Positions 53,974 through 62,247 of a stretch of 64,000 nt of DNA are shown here, piece by piece; the first letter of the stretch is position 1, and each line of letters begins with the position of its first letter. The stretch covers positions 1,116,001 to 1,180,000 of the forward strand of contig NZ_OZ034983.1 in NCBI RefSeq assembly GCF_964030845.1, written 5' to 3'. A program made the translations under genes and the position numbers. This stretch comes from Candidatus Fukatsuia endosymbiont of Tuberolachnus salignus. Its GTDB lineage: Bacteria > Pseudomonadota > Gammaproteobacteria > Enterobacterales > Enterobacteriaceae. The notes below the pieces were generated by a model. The model saw only the letters and a program-made list of their open reading frames with translations. It was not told the origin of the DNA and made no database searches.

Positions 53974-54073
53974 AACAGGCACCCTGTAACGTAAATATTT
54001 TTTTAATAAACACTATTTAATATCAATATGTGATTATAAATTCTTATAATCAATTTATACGGTGCCTACTATT
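53974..54073. repeat. Left direct repeat flanking the toxin cassette
   Basis: About 100 bp, AT-rich, matching 55174-55276 in the same orientation at roughly 70 percent. Shared blocks include TGTAACGT, TTAATAAA, TATCAATAT and ATAATCAATTTAT. It starts 17 bases after the original capsid stop (53954-53956). Confidence 0.75.
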
Positions 54074-54185
54074 ATTTTTCTTTTTATACTGTTTTTCATT
54101 AAACGAAAGTTGTTTTATCTGCCTTTATCTGCTTTTTTATCCGTTATTCTATAAAAACAATTCTTCTTTATATTGGAGCGACGAT

Positions 54186-55136
54186 ATGACTTTGACGGTG
54201 AAGGCAACTCATTTAATAGGGAGTATAGTTGCTGTTGATGGTAAACCTACTATTATTAGCGATAATCTTATTGATGTAGGCAACAACACGGGTAAACCCG
54301 AAAAAGAGGGTAGTAAGAGGGCTCTTGTATCTTTCTCTAGGGTAGTGACTTCGCAAACATTTCAAGTTGAAGAGGGTTTCGATGATCCTACTGATGGAGT
54401 TAATATAGTAGAGATACCAGCAGTAACTGTTAAGTTCACTTCATTAGAAAACCCAGTTGAGCATAATTATCCAATACTTGAGTGTTATAATGGTTTGAAA
54501 GAGAGCAGCATGGACCAGAAATCTCTGGAAAATTTTTTATTACAATTAACAAAAGAGATTAATTCCAAGGGCAAAGCCCCCTCTGGTTTACTAGGGCTAC
54601 GGCGAGCAGTTGCCTGGATTTGTAGTTGTTTTAGATTTCATGGAGTATTTCAAACTAACTGCACATCTACTGCCACAGCGCTGGTAGAGACTTTACAAAC
54701 AGGAATACTACATCGTGCAATCCCTGATTTGGAAGGAGCAGATATCGCACAGTTCCCCTGTGTTGGGACAAGGGATCCTGATAATGTTCCTATTAAACGT
54801 TTTTTAAAGCATTTTAGAAATAAAATAACGACCCCTCCTGGAGTTAATGACTGTGGCATTATTACCCTCCAACGCCCGGAATGGTATAAACGGTATGGTT
54901 TGGTGGGAGCACATGCGATTGCTTTTGCTAGAATCGATTCACATCTTTATTTGATGGATCCACAAAAGAAAAAACTGTGGTCATTGGATCTACGAAAAGG
55001 TATTTCCATCTCCGCATCCCGTGAAGCAGAAAAATTTCTAGGTTCCCTTAACGGGAAAGACGACAGTATCCAAGTTTATCATCTTGATTTACCAATAAAA
55101 AAAACTATAACCCACTCAGCTAAAGAGGCTAGCTAA
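54186..55136 (+). CDS. Candidate papain-like toxin/effector carried by the prophage
   Basis: A 316-residue protein from ATG 54186 (GGAGCGACG upstream); the in-frame extension to 54030 is hydrophobic and unlikely to be used. It is unlike phage structural proteins and more AT-rich than they are. The C-terminal half has FQTNCTSTATALVETLQTG with C159, GAHAIAFARIDSHLYLMDPQ with H243 and D258, and the nearby Q260. NC....A.E..L.G followed about 80 residues later by AH.......LY.MDPQ is the layout of papain-like deamidase/protease domains of polymorphic toxins and type III effectors. It lacks a signal peptide. The target is unknown; the assignment is by motif only. Confidence 0.55.
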   Translation: MTLTVKATHLIGSIVAVDGKPTIISDNLIDVGNNTGKPEKEGSKRALVSFSRVVTSQTFQVEEGFDDPTDGVNIVEIPAVTVKFTSLENPVEHNYPILECYNGLKESSMDQKSLENFLLQLTKEINSKGKAPSGLLGLRRAVAWICSCFRFHGVFQTNCTSTATALVETLQTGILHRAIPDLEGADIAQFPCVGTRDPDNVPIKRFLKHFRNKITTPPGVNDCGIITLQRPEWYKRYGLVGAHAIAFARIDSHLYLMDPQKKKLWSLDLRKGISISASREAEKFLGSLNGKDDSIQVYHLDLPIKKTITHSAKEAS

Positions 55137-55173
55137 TTTCATTTCTACGTAATACATGGCAGGAGCATTGCGT

Positions 55174-55276
55174 AACAAGCGCCATGTAACGTGATCGTTT
55201 GTGTTAATAAATGCTAATGAGTATCAATATATTATTATTAAATTTCATAATCAATTTATCCGATAGCCCGCTATAA
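55174..55276. repeat. Right direct repeat flanking the toxin cassette
   Basis: Counterpart of 53974-54073. The two copies bracket the toxin gene and define a cassette of about 1.2 kb placed between the capsid gene and the next phage gene. Confidence 0.75.
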
Positions 55277-55310
55277 GAAAGGGACTCTAAGGTTATGTTA
55301 GGAAAAAAGA

Positions 55311-55481
55311 ATGACGAAAAACAAAAAAGACAATACAGCAGTAACGCCGCTTTCAGCACTTATCCCGATGATGCATTCTTCCCCGCTTCACCCTGATGAT
55401 ACGATAACCGCCAATGTACATCCCGATGAAGTCACCCGTTGGCAGGATGAGGGTTGGCAGCTTGGCGAACAGGAAAAATAA
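55311..55481 (+). CDS. Small phage protein of the head-completion region
   Basis: A 56-residue ORF (MTKNKKDNTAVTPLSALIPM to VHPDEVTRWQDEGWQLGEQE) between the capsid gene and the head-tail adaptor. The HPDEV..W...GW pattern is common in small proteins at this place in P22-coat siphophages. It ends one base before the next start. Function unknown. Confidence 0.6.
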   Translation: MTKNKKDNTAVTPLSALIPMMHSSPLHPDDTITANVHPDEVTRWQDEGWQLGEQEK

Positions 55482-55482
55482 C

Positions 55483-55962
55483 ATGCTCATCACGGATATC
55501 AATTTACCCGAAAGGGAAAGTTATGCCCGTGTCGCCGATTTGCGACGGCTCGCCAGCAAACGAGGTGAGCCGCTCCCCGAGGAGGACATTGCCTGTGAAA
55601 CCTTGTTGATAAAAGCTCTGGATTACCTGGCGGGACTGAACTGGCAAGGCGAACGGACCACCGCTTCTCAGCCCCTGGCCTGGCCGCGCTCAGGGGTTAT
55701 CTTCGATGGCTATTTATTGCCCAAAGAGTGCATTCCATCACAAGTCCTTCAGGCGCAATGCCGTCTGGCGTTGGCCGCACAGGCTATCGATTTGACGCCG
55801 TCGTTTTCAGGTGGCAAGGAAGTTATTCAGGAAAGTGTTTCAGGGGCAATCAGTGTGACCTATGCGTCGGGGTCTGCTTCGTCACCTCATTTTAGCTGGT
55901 TGCCTGGCTTACTGCACGGCCTGCTCATCAGCAGCTGCCAAATCCAGCTCGTCAGGGGGTGA
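55483..55962 (+). CDS. Phage DnaT-like head-completion protein
   Basis: A 159-residue protein from MLITDINLPERESY (ATG 55483). The DLRRLASKRGEPLPEEDIAC then LLIKALDYLAGLNWQGERTT, WPRSGVIFDGYLLPKECIP and VLQAQCRLALAAQAIDLTP segments match the DnaT-like family found just after the coat gene, thought to be a head-tail adaptor. The C-terminus ends CQIQLVRG, as in relatives. The next gene starts five bases later. Confidence 0.72.
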   Translation: MLITDINLPERESYARVADLRRLASKRGEPLPEEDIACETLLIKALDYLAGLNWQGERTTASQPLAWPRSGVIFDGYLLPKECIPSQVLQAQCRLALAAQAIDLTPSFSGGKEVIQESVSGAISVTYASGSASSPHFSWLPGLLHGLLISSCQIQLVRG

Positions 55963-55966
55963 TGAC

Positions 55967-56317
55967 ATGGCGATCAATGATGCAGGCTTACGCCGTGCTG
56001 CCGACCGTTTATTGCGTGACAATGGTGTCCCTTATACCCTACAGCGAGGCGGGGGTGTTCAGGTCATCAAAGGCGTTGAAATCGCTGTTCCGCTAGAAAA
56101 TCACAGGCTGACGGGTGTCATGGCGCGTTACACCACCGGTGAAATTGATGGCACGCTTATCCAACAAGGTGACAGTAAAATGATGGCAACCGCTGAGACG
56201 GAAATTTATCAGGGCGATCGCCTTCTTATCGAGGGCAAAGCCCATCGGGTGATACAGGTCACTCCCGTGAAACCTGCTGCATTGCTGCTGTGTTATCAAT
56301 TGCAACTGAGAGCCTAA
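55967..56317 (+). CDS. Phage head-tail joining protein
   Basis: A 116-residue protein from ATG 55967 (GGGGGTGATG upstream). The pattern NDAGLRRAADRLLRDNGVPY, LQQGDSKMMATAE, YQGDRLLIEGKAHRVIQV and KPAALLLCYQLQLRA fits small beta-rich neck/connector proteins in siphophage head-tail joining clusters. It is followed by a family B repeat that overlaps its stop codon. Confidence 0.6.
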   Translation: MAINDAGLRRAADRLLRDNGVPYTLQRGGGVQVIKGVEIAVPLENHRLTGVMARYTTGEIDGTLIQQGDSKMMATAETEIYQGDRLLIEGKAHRVIQVTPVKPAALLLCYQLQLRA

Positions 56318-56458
56318 GAACCTGTTCTAAATCTCTTGTGCTTGCTGATACTTCGTCAAAAACGCGCTCAAAATGCTCATTTGCTCTCTGTAAACTGCGC
56401 TTTTTCACACGTTTTTTCCTCGTCTGAGCGTCGCTCAAGAAGATTTGGAACAGGCTCT
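56317..56458. repeat. Repeat family B, complete copy inside the phage operon
   Basis: AGAACCTGTTCTAAATCT (56317-56334) and AGATTTGGAACAGGCTCT (56441-56458) are 18-bp inverted ends with two mismatches. The 142-bp element overlaps the last base of the preceding stop codon and ends three bases before the next ATG. A decayed copy lies at 229-350. Confidence 0.8.
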
Positions 56459-56461
56459 AAG

Positions 56462-56917
56462 ATGACGGATAACAAACCTTTTATGGCCTCCATGACTGCC
56501 TTTATTAACCAGAGTAAACAGGCGCATCAGGCACTCCCCCAGGTGCTGGGCATGAAAATATTGGCAAGATTGGTGACAATGTCGCCAGTGGGTAACGCGG
56601 ACACCTGGCAAGGCAAAGCGCCACCCGGCTATACCGGTGGTCGATTTCGCGGCAATTGGCAGGTGACCTTTGATGTGCCCGCAGAAACAGAAACCGGACG
56701 CATTGACCCCCGTGGCAATCTGACGCTAACGGAGGGAATGCAGCAATTAACGCAGTTTACGCCGGGTACGCAGGCCATCTATTTCAGCAACACCGTGCCC
56801 TATGCCTATCGGCTGGAGTTCGGTCACTCGAAACAGGCGCCCAACGGTATGGTTCGTGTCACCGCGGAAGCATTCCAGACGCTGTTTAACCAGGCGGTTA
56901 AGGAGATGAAAAAATGA
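56462..56917 (+). CDS. Phage tail-completion protein (HK97 gp10-like)
   Basis: A 151-residue protein from ATG 56462, three bases after the family B repeat. MASMTAFINQSKQAHQALPQ, SPVGNADTWQGKAPPGYTGG then RFRGNWQVTFDVPAE, and FSNTVPYAYRLEFGHSKQAP with the C-terminal VTAEAFQTLFNQAV are typical of the gp10/tail-completion group. It overlaps the next gene by four bases (ATGA), showing coupled translation. Confidence 0.75.
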   Translation: MTDNKPFMASMTAFINQSKQAHQALPQVLGMKILARLVTMSPVGNADTWQGKAPPGYTGGRFRGNWQVTFDVPAETETGRIDPRGNLTLTEGMQQLTQFTPGTQAIYFSNTVPYAYRLEFGHSKQAPNGMVRVTAEAFQTLFNQAVKEMKK

Positions 56918-57321
56918 GCACGGGACGTATCATGGCGCTACTTGAGCACCATCTGGGCACCTGGGCAGCAAAAAAAGGGGTTCCCGTCGCCAGTCAAAAC
57001 GTGCAGTTTAGTGACACCGGCAGCCTGTATCTGCAATCGTATCTCTTGCCTGCCACCACAGAATGCCTGGATTTAGCGCAAGTTTCCCGGGTTTATCACG
57101 GGGTCTATCAAATGACCCTCTGTGTCCCGACGGGTAGCGGCCAGGCTCAAGTTCAAGCTGTCGCTGATGACCTCATCAATCTGTTTGATTTGGGCACCAC
57201 GTTAACCGATGGCCTTATCCGCTGTGCAATCATTAGTGTCCTCACAGTATTTGCGGGTATCACGCACTGTCACACCTACAGTCTGCCCCTCAGTCTGCGC
57301 TATCGGGCGCATATGATTTGA
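56914..57321 (+). CDS. Phage tail terminator-like protein (DUF4128)
   Basis: A 135-residue protein starting in the ATGA overlap with the previous gene. Features include LQSYLLPATTECLDLAQVSR, VYHGVYQMTLCVPTGSGQAQ and a YSLPLSLRYRA C-terminus, as in minor tail/terminator proteins. It caps the tail tube in such phages. The ChpS/ChpB module interrupts the operon directly after it. Confidence 0.72.
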   Translation: MSTGRIMALLEHHLGTWAAKKGVPVASQNVQFSDTGSLYLQSYLLPATTECLDLAQVSRVYHGVYQMTLCVPTGSGQAQVQAVADDLINLFDLGTTLTDGLIRCAIISVLTVFAGITHCHTYSLPLSLRYRAHMI

Positions 57322-57362
57322 TCGGCGACTACCCCGTAGTGAATTGTTAGAGTGCTTCACAT

Positions 57363-57444
57363 TTGTCAGAGGGTATCTTCACATATAATGTATAGACTAA
57401 ATATAATTATTGACTTCTTCTGTCACTATTATACGCTGTATAAA
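57363..57444 (+). promoter_or_regulatory. Putative promoter/operator of the chpS-chpB module
   Basis: An AT-rich block with a perfect TATAAT (57384-57389), a TTGTCA 15 bases before it, and a second TTGACT (57410-57415) near further TATA-like hexamers. Short dyads (ATTATACGCTGTATAA) could be operator sites for the antitoxin. The exact promoter is not clear. Confidence 0.4.
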
Positions 57445-57464
57445 CATCAATGTTCGGAGGTCTT

Positions 57465-57719
57465 ATGACAGTAGCCATCAAAAAATGGGGCAATAGCAAC
57501 GGTATCGTCATACCGGCGCTCTTTCTGAAAAAAATTGGGGTCTCTGTAGGTCAAGAACTGGATCTGGAAATCAAAGACGGCACCTTGGTTCTGACGCCCA
57601 AACCTAAGCGTTACACCCTGGCCGAACTGATTAAACAATGTGATGCCAGTGCCCCACTTGAAACGGAAGAAAGTGTATGGGGTGACGATCACTCCCCCGT
57701 AGGGGAAGAAATATGGTGA
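57465..57719 (+). CDS. chpS: Antitoxin ChpS (MazE-type)
   Basis: An 84-residue antitoxin from MTVAIKKWGNSNGIVIP (ATG 57465, CGGAGG upstream); the ORF extension to 57450 is not needed. An AbrB-type swapped-hairpin DNA-binding domain comes first (WGNSNGIVIPALFLKKIGV, TLVLTPKPKRYTLAELIKQC), and a C-terminal toxin-binding tail ends VGEEIW, as in Escherichia ChpS. It overlaps the toxin start by seven bases. It represses its own operon in related systems. Confidence 0.9.
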   Translation: MTVAIKKWGNSNGIVIPALFLKKIGVSVGQELDLEIKDGTLVLTPKPKRYTLAELIKQCDASAPLETEESVWGDDHSPVGEEIW

Positions 57720-58066
57720 CACGTAGAAAAGGATTTTCGCGCGGTGATATCGTATTGTTAACACTCAACCCGACTCGAGGAAAAGAACAGCAAGGTGACA
57801 GACGACCAGTATTGGTACTCTCTCCTAAAAACTTCAATGATCTTGGCATGGTTTTGATTGCCCCGATCACACAAGGCGGTGCTTTCTCAAGGTATCAGGG
57901 TTTCACGGTAACATTATCAGGGAGTGGCGCGCAAACCCAAGGCGTCGTGTTATTAAATCAAAGCAGAATGGTTGATATCACTGCCCGAGACGGTGAATTC
58001 ATTGAAAAAGCTGATCACATCGTGATTGAAGAAGCGCTCATTAAACTACACACCCTCATCGAATAA
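57713..58066 (+). CDS. chpB: mRNA interferase toxin ChpB (MazF family)
   Basis: A 117-residue ribosome-independent endoribonuclease that cuts mRNA at short sequences. It has the MazF core FSRGDIVLLTLNPTRGKEQQ, RRPVLVLSPKNFNDLGM, APITQGGAFSRYQGFTVTLS, GVVLLNQSRMVDITARDG and the C-terminal VIEEALIKLHTLIE. The conserved E/Q..G..RP and S/T residues are present, so it should be active. The match to Escherichia ChpB is clear. It is an insertion in the tail operon of the prophage (a moron) and may stabilise it. Confidence 0.92.
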   Translation: MVTRRKGFSRGDIVLLTLNPTRGKEQQGDRRPVLVLSPKNFNDLGMVLIAPITQGGAFSRYQGFTVTLSGSGAQTQGVVLLNQSRMVDITARDGEFIEKADHIVIEEALIKLHTLIE

Positions 58067-58172
58067 AAAAGTCGGACAGCGACCTTATCTTGATCAACTG
58101 CCCTCGAAAATTATTTCGTTATCAATTTATTTCTAAACATCCTCTTATTCTCTCAACACTCGGAGACAGCTT

Positions 58173-58835
58173 ATGGGCTTTGCCTTACCAAATGGTGCCC
58201 AGGTTTACCTGGCCTCAGACTACGAAACCGCGCTACCGTTTACGGCTATCACGAATGCTGCCCATGCGATGCTCACAGTAGTCGGCAACGATAAAATTAA
58301 AAAGGATGACCTTGTTCACATTTCTTCCGGCTGGACGGGACTCAATGAACGGGTTGCTCGCGTGTCGGCGGCGACGGCAACCAGCATCACCTTGGAAAAT
58401 ATCGACACCCGCCAGACCACGCAATTTGTTGCCGGTGGTGGAATGGGCAGCATCCGCAAAATAAAAACTTGGACAGAAATTCCGCAAATCAAAGAGGTGT
58501 CCAGTTCTGGTGGCGAGCAACAAACGGTCAGCCTGCAATTTTTATCGGATACAGTGCAACGTAATGTTAACACCGTGAAAGCCCCGCGCACCTTGACCTA
58601 TACCTTGGGACATGATCCTGCTTTGGCGATTTATCCGCTATTACGGGCCGTCGATCAGGGTCAAGCAATCGTCGCCTTCTCGATGTTCGTCCCGGGCCCG
58701 AAAGAAAAACGCTACTGGTCAGCCACGGTGGCCTTTAACGACGTCCCCCATACCGAAGTCAATGCCGTTGAAACCGTCTCGCTGGTCCTGAATCTGCAGA
58801 GTCCCGCGATGACGTTTTACAAAGAACCCGCCTAA
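58173..58835 (+). CDS. Phage major tail (tube) protein
   Basis: A 220-residue protein from ATG 58173 (CGGAGAC upstream). MGFALPNGAQVYLASDYETA, ITNAAHAMLTVVGNDKIKKD, a central beta domain with LVHISSGWTGLNERVARVSA, then EVSSSGGEQQTVSLQFLSDT and YWSATVAFNDVPHTEVNAVE fit lambdoid-type tail tube subunits in this phage group. It sits just upstream of the tail assembly chaperone, as expected. Confidence 0.75.
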   Translation: MGFALPNGAQVYLASDYETALPFTAITNAAHAMLTVVGNDKIKKDDLVHISSGWTGLNERVARVSAATATSITLENIDTRQTTQFVAGGGMGSIRKIKTWTEIPQIKEVSSSGGEQQTVSLQFLSDTVQRNVNTVKAPRTLTYTLGHDPALAIYPLLRAVDQGQAIVAFSMFVPGPKEKRYWSATVAFNDVPHTEVNAVETVSLVLNLQSPAMTFYKEPA

Positions 58836-58844
58836 GGATACCCC

Positions 58845-59156
58845 ATGTCGATTGAATTTACCTTACAACCCCAGCCACGCTTTAAAGCCGATGTGGCTAT
58901 TCCACGCGCGGGCCTGGAGGCCGGTATCGTGACCTTTACCTTCAAACATGTGCCACTCAACGAGATGGCGGAGCGGGAAAAACGCAAAAACCAAACGGGA
59001 TTGGATTTTGTTGAACACATTACCGCCGCCTGGGCGCTGCCCGATGAGTTAAATCGTGACAATTTGACCAAATTGGCGAATAACTATCCCCAAGCCATTG
59101 AAGCCATCATTCACACCTTTTACCGTGAGCTCTTGGGTCAACGCGAAAAAAACTGA
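58845..59156 (+). CDS. Phage tail assembly chaperone, frame 0 product
   Basis: A 103-residue product (MSIEFTLQPQPRFKADVAIP, FTFKHVPLNEMAEREKRKNQ, DNLTKLANNYPQAIEAIIHT). It corresponds to the gpG-type chaperone that coats the tape measure protein. The C-terminus REKN is encoded at A_AAA_AAC (59147-59153), a canonical -1 slippery heptamer directly before the stop TGA. A fraction of ribosomes should shift and make a fused longer protein with the next frame. Confidence 0.82.
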   Translation: MSIEFTLQPQPRFKADVAIPRAGLEAGIVTFTFKHVPLNEMAEREKRKNQTGLDFVEHITAAWALPDELNRDNLTKLANNYPQAIEAIIHTFYRELLGQREKN

Positions 59157-59467
59157 GGGCGGTTGCGACGGCGCTCTACACCCCAGCGCCTTGTGCGGAA
59201 GAATTAGCCAGCGCAGGCTTACGCCCTGAGGATTTTAACGCACAGTGCATTGAAGTCTGGCCTGACATCTGGCCGTCTTTCCTCGTCATGCGGGCGATGT
59301 CGACCCAATGGCGCACGGGGATGGCGGGTCCGACTGGCCTGGATTATGGCTGCCTACTCCACGTGATGACTCTACTAGGCGTAGAACCCCGCGCAACCGT
59401 TTTTGACGATATCCGCACCCTGAAAAGTATCGCCTTGTCCCTTATTCACAAGAGGCATTCAACATGA
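59153..59467 (+). CDS. Tail assembly chaperone, -1 frame extension (gpT-like, DUF1799-like)
   Basis: An open -1 frame of 104 codons without a start, from LRAVATALYTPAPCAEELAS through FNAQCIEVWPDIWPSFLVMR, STQWRTGMAGPTGLDYGCLL to SLIHKRHST and a TGA that overlaps the tape measure ATG. The evWPdiWps and TQWR.GmaGpTGLDY pattern is that of the second-frame domain of tail chaperones. It is made only by frameshifting at 59147-59153, giving a fusion of about 207 residues. Confidence 0.82.
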   Translation: MRAVATALYTPAPCAEELASAGLRPEDFNAQCIEVWPDIWPSFLVMRAMSTQWRTGMAGPTGLDYGCLLHVMTLLGVEPRATVFDDIRTLKSIALSLIHKRHST

Positions 59468-62247
59468 CAGAGATTGCAACGATTTCGCTACGTGTCGACA
59501 CCTCAAACCTGGAAAAAGGGGACAGGGCACTCGAACACTTTGGCGACACGGCGGCGCGTACTGCCACCCGAGCCGAGGATTTCAATTCATCGTTTACACC
59601 GGCTACCCGTACGCTCAATGCGTTCGGCCATCAAACAACCCAGGCCAATCTTAGCCTGCAACAACAGCGTGATGAGCTGCACCGCTTATTGGGTAAAATT
59701 CATCCGGTCACCGCGGCCTTTGGCAAGCTTGATGAGAGGGAAGCGCAGCTCAGGCGGTATAAAAACTTGCCGTTCCTTGACAAGGACACCTTTGACCAAG
59801 CCGCCCGGGCAATTCATCAGGCGCGTGATGAACTCGCTCAAGCTGCCCAAGCGAGAACCGCTGAAGGTCGTGCCGCGGCGGCGCAAGCCGCTGCAGACAA
59901 AGTCGCCGCTCAGGCAAAAAACGCCTTTATTGCTAAACTGCGTGAACAAAGTGAATGTCAGGGGAAAACCACTGCGGAGATTTTGGCCTACAAAGCCGCA
60001 CAATTGGGCGTCACCCAACAGGCTGCACCTTTCATTGCCACACTCAGGGAACAAGAAAACAGCTGGAAAAAAGGCACGATATCGGCGGGTCAATACCGGA
60101 TGGCATTACGTCAATTGCCGATGCAGTTTACCGACATTGCGACCTCGATTGCCGGGGGGATGCCGCTGTACCTGATTGCCATTCAGCAAGGAGGACAAAT
60201 CCGGGACAGCTTTGGTGGCATCGCCAATGCACTCAAAGCCATGGGACAGTGGCTGACACCGACCAAAATCCTGCTCGGGGGCGCCGCGACCGCGCTGGCA
60301 AGCGTCGGACTGGCCTACTACCGGGGTGCACAAGAAAGCAGCACCTTCAATAAGCAGCTGATTTTGACCGGCCAGTATGCGGGCAAAACCGCCACTCAAT
60401 TACAACAGTTGGCTAAACGACTCTCCGGTGACGGGTTAACCCAATCGGCGTTATCGGCAGCTCTGGCACAGGTGGTGGGCAGCGGCGCGTTTGACAGCAC
60501 ACAAATTGAACAGGTCAGCGTGGCGGCCGCCAAAATGGCCGCGGCAACGGGGCAATCCGTCGATGACACCGTCAAACATTTTACCCGCTTACAGGAGGAA
60601 CCGCTTACTGCGGTCAAAGCATTAGACAAGCAATTACATTTTCTGACGGCTTCCGAGTATGAACAGATAGCCGCGCTGGAACGTGCGGGCAATACTCTAG
60701 GTGCAGCACGCCTGGCGATGGAGGCCTATGCCAATGCCCTGAAAACCCGGGCGGATGACATCGTCGCCAATCTGGGTACGATGGAAAAAGCCTGGTACAG
60801 CCTGAAAAACACCGCCAAAAGCGCCTGGAATGCGATGCTGGATATCGGCAGAGAGCAAAGCCTGAGCAATCAAATCGTTCGGGTGGATGCTCAGTTAAAT
60901 GACCTCAAAAAAGGTTACTTTAACCGCACGATGATTCAGGGGCTAGAACAGCAAAAAGCACTGCTAACGGAGAAGAAATTTCAGGCAGACCTTGCAGCTG
61001 CCCGCCAAACCGCCGAGCGCCAGGCCGAAGCCATCGAAAAAGCGTCGCTGCAACGCCAAGACCACTGGCGTGAACGCTATGCCAACCAAGCCCAGCAGCG
61101 CAGCAAAGAGCTGAAAAAATTTAACGAGATTGCTACCCGATTCAGCCCGCAGGAACAAGCGCGTATCCGTGCGGCTATCGAAGCACGATTTCCCGACGAG
61201 AAGCGCAAAAAATCACCCCCTATCCGCCAGGCAACAGGCCGTCCAGCCGCAGTCTACCGTGATGATGCCGCTACCCGCGCCTTACTGGAAAGCCGCCAGC
61301 GGGTCGCGATGTTACGTGAACAAGCCACGCTCACCACCTCGATGAGCGAGCAGGAAAAGCAGCAGGTGAGATTCACGCAGCAGATAGCGGATTTAAAAAC
61401 CAAATCGTTATTGACTGCTGACCAACAATCGCTACTAGCTCGTGCCAAAGAAATCAATGCCAGCCTGCAACTGGAAGCTCAGCTATCCCGTGAGAATAGT
61501 CAGCGGCAAAAAGCACTCGCCGCACTCAAACAGATGGAAGACACCAGCCAGTCTCTTGCCCGTCGTAACGCTCAGCAGCAGGCCAGGTTTGGCCTCACCG
61601 ATAAACAGGCCAGGTGCGTTGACCAGACCTTTCAGCTGGATAATACCTATCAGAAACAAAAAGAAGGCATCACCGATGCCGAACAATTAGAAAAAATCAC
61701 CGCCGCCTATCTCAGAGCAAAACACACGTTACAGGCGGGTTTTCATCAGGAAAAGCGAAACGAAGGAAACTGGCTCGCGGGCATGAAACAAGGAATAACC
61801 GAATACGGTGAAACCGCCCATCATGTCTTCGCTGCGACGCAAACACTGGCTAGCACCACCCTGGGCAACCTGTCCTCGATGATGACCGAATTGACCACCA
61901 CCGGTCAGGCGAATCTGAAAAGCTTTGCCACGGCATTTTTGACAAATATCGTCGATATCATTAATCGATTACTGATTGCTCAAGCAATACAGGCAGCCAT
62001 GGGCTGGATAGGGGGGTCGTTTACCACGAACCCTGTAAATGCAACCAGTCACAGCGCCATGGGAACCGGTGTAATGGGCATGAACACCCGCTGGCAAAGC
62101 ACCGTGCCCAGCCATGCGAGCGGTGGCTACACCGGGGAAGGCGACAAATACCAGCCTGCGGGTATCGTCCACAAAGGCGAATTTGTGATGACTAAAGACG
62201 CCACCGAGCGTATTGGCGTCGATAATCTTTATGCCCTTATATCTTGA
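59464..62247 (+). CDS. Phage tail tape measure protein, truncated by IS110
   Basis: A 927-residue tape measure protein that sets tail length. The N-terminal part has LRVDTSNLEKGDRALEHFGD and repeated Ala/Arg/Gln-rich coiled coil. The lambda gpH-like region QLPMQFTDIATSIAGGMPLY and LIAIQQGGQIRDSFGGIANA is followed by a hydrophobic stretch. The C-terminal part has GITEYGETAHHVFAATQTLA, IVDIINRLLIAQAIQAAMGW and GIVHKGEFVMTKDATERIGV. It ends NLYALIS, where relatives continue for some tens of residues (LM.GYA.GG). The IS110 element begins exactly there (62241), so the last codon and stop come from the element. Confidence 0.88.
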   Translation: MTEIATISLRVDTSNLEKGDRALEHFGDTAARTATRAEDFNSSFTPATRTLNAFGHQTTQANLSLQQQRDELHRLLGKIHPVTAAFGKLDEREAQLRRYKNLPFLDKDTFDQAARAIHQARDELAQAAQARTAEGRAAAAQAAADKVAAQAKNAFIAKLREQSECQGKTTAEILAYKAAQLGVTQQAAPFIATLREQENSWKKGTISAGQYRMALRQLPMQFTDIATSIAGGMPLYLIAIQQGGQIRDSFGGIANALKAMGQWLTPTKILLGGAATALASVGLAYYRGAQESSTFNKQLILTGQYAGKTATQLQQLAKRLSGDGLTQSALSAALAQVVGSGAFDSTQIEQVSVAAAKMAAATGQSVDDTVKHFTRLQEEPLTAVKALDKQLHFLTASEYEQIAALERAGNTLGAARLAMEAYANALKTRADDIVANLGTMEKAWYSLKNTAKSAWNAMLDIGREQSLSNQIVRVDAQLNDLKKGYFNRTMIQGLEQQKALLTEKKFQADLAAARQTAERQAEAIEKASLQRQDHWRERYANQAQQRSKELKKFNEIATRFSPQEQARIRAAIEARFPDEKRKKSPPIRQATGRPAAVYRDDAATRALLESRQRVAMLREQATLTTSMSEQEKQQVRFTQQIADLKTKSLLTADQQSLLARAKEINASLQLEAQLSRENSQRQKALAALKQMEDTSQSLARRNAQQQARFGLTDKQARCVDQTFQLDNTYQKQKEGITDAEQLEKITAAYLRAKHTLQAGFHQEKRNEGNWLAGMKQGITEYGETAHHVFAATQTLASTTLGNLSSMMTELTTTGQANLKSFATAFLTNIVDIINRLLIAQAIQAAMGWIGGSFTTNPVNATSHSAMGTGVMGMNTRWQSTVPSHASGGYTGEGDKYQPAGIVHKGEFVMTKDATERIGVDNLYALIS

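Noticed and set aside
54030..54185. N-terminal extension of the toxin-like ORF with a hydrophobic stretch that could be a signal anchor
   Set aside because: It overlaps the AT-rich direct repeat, has no ribosome site, and a good site precedes ATG 54186.
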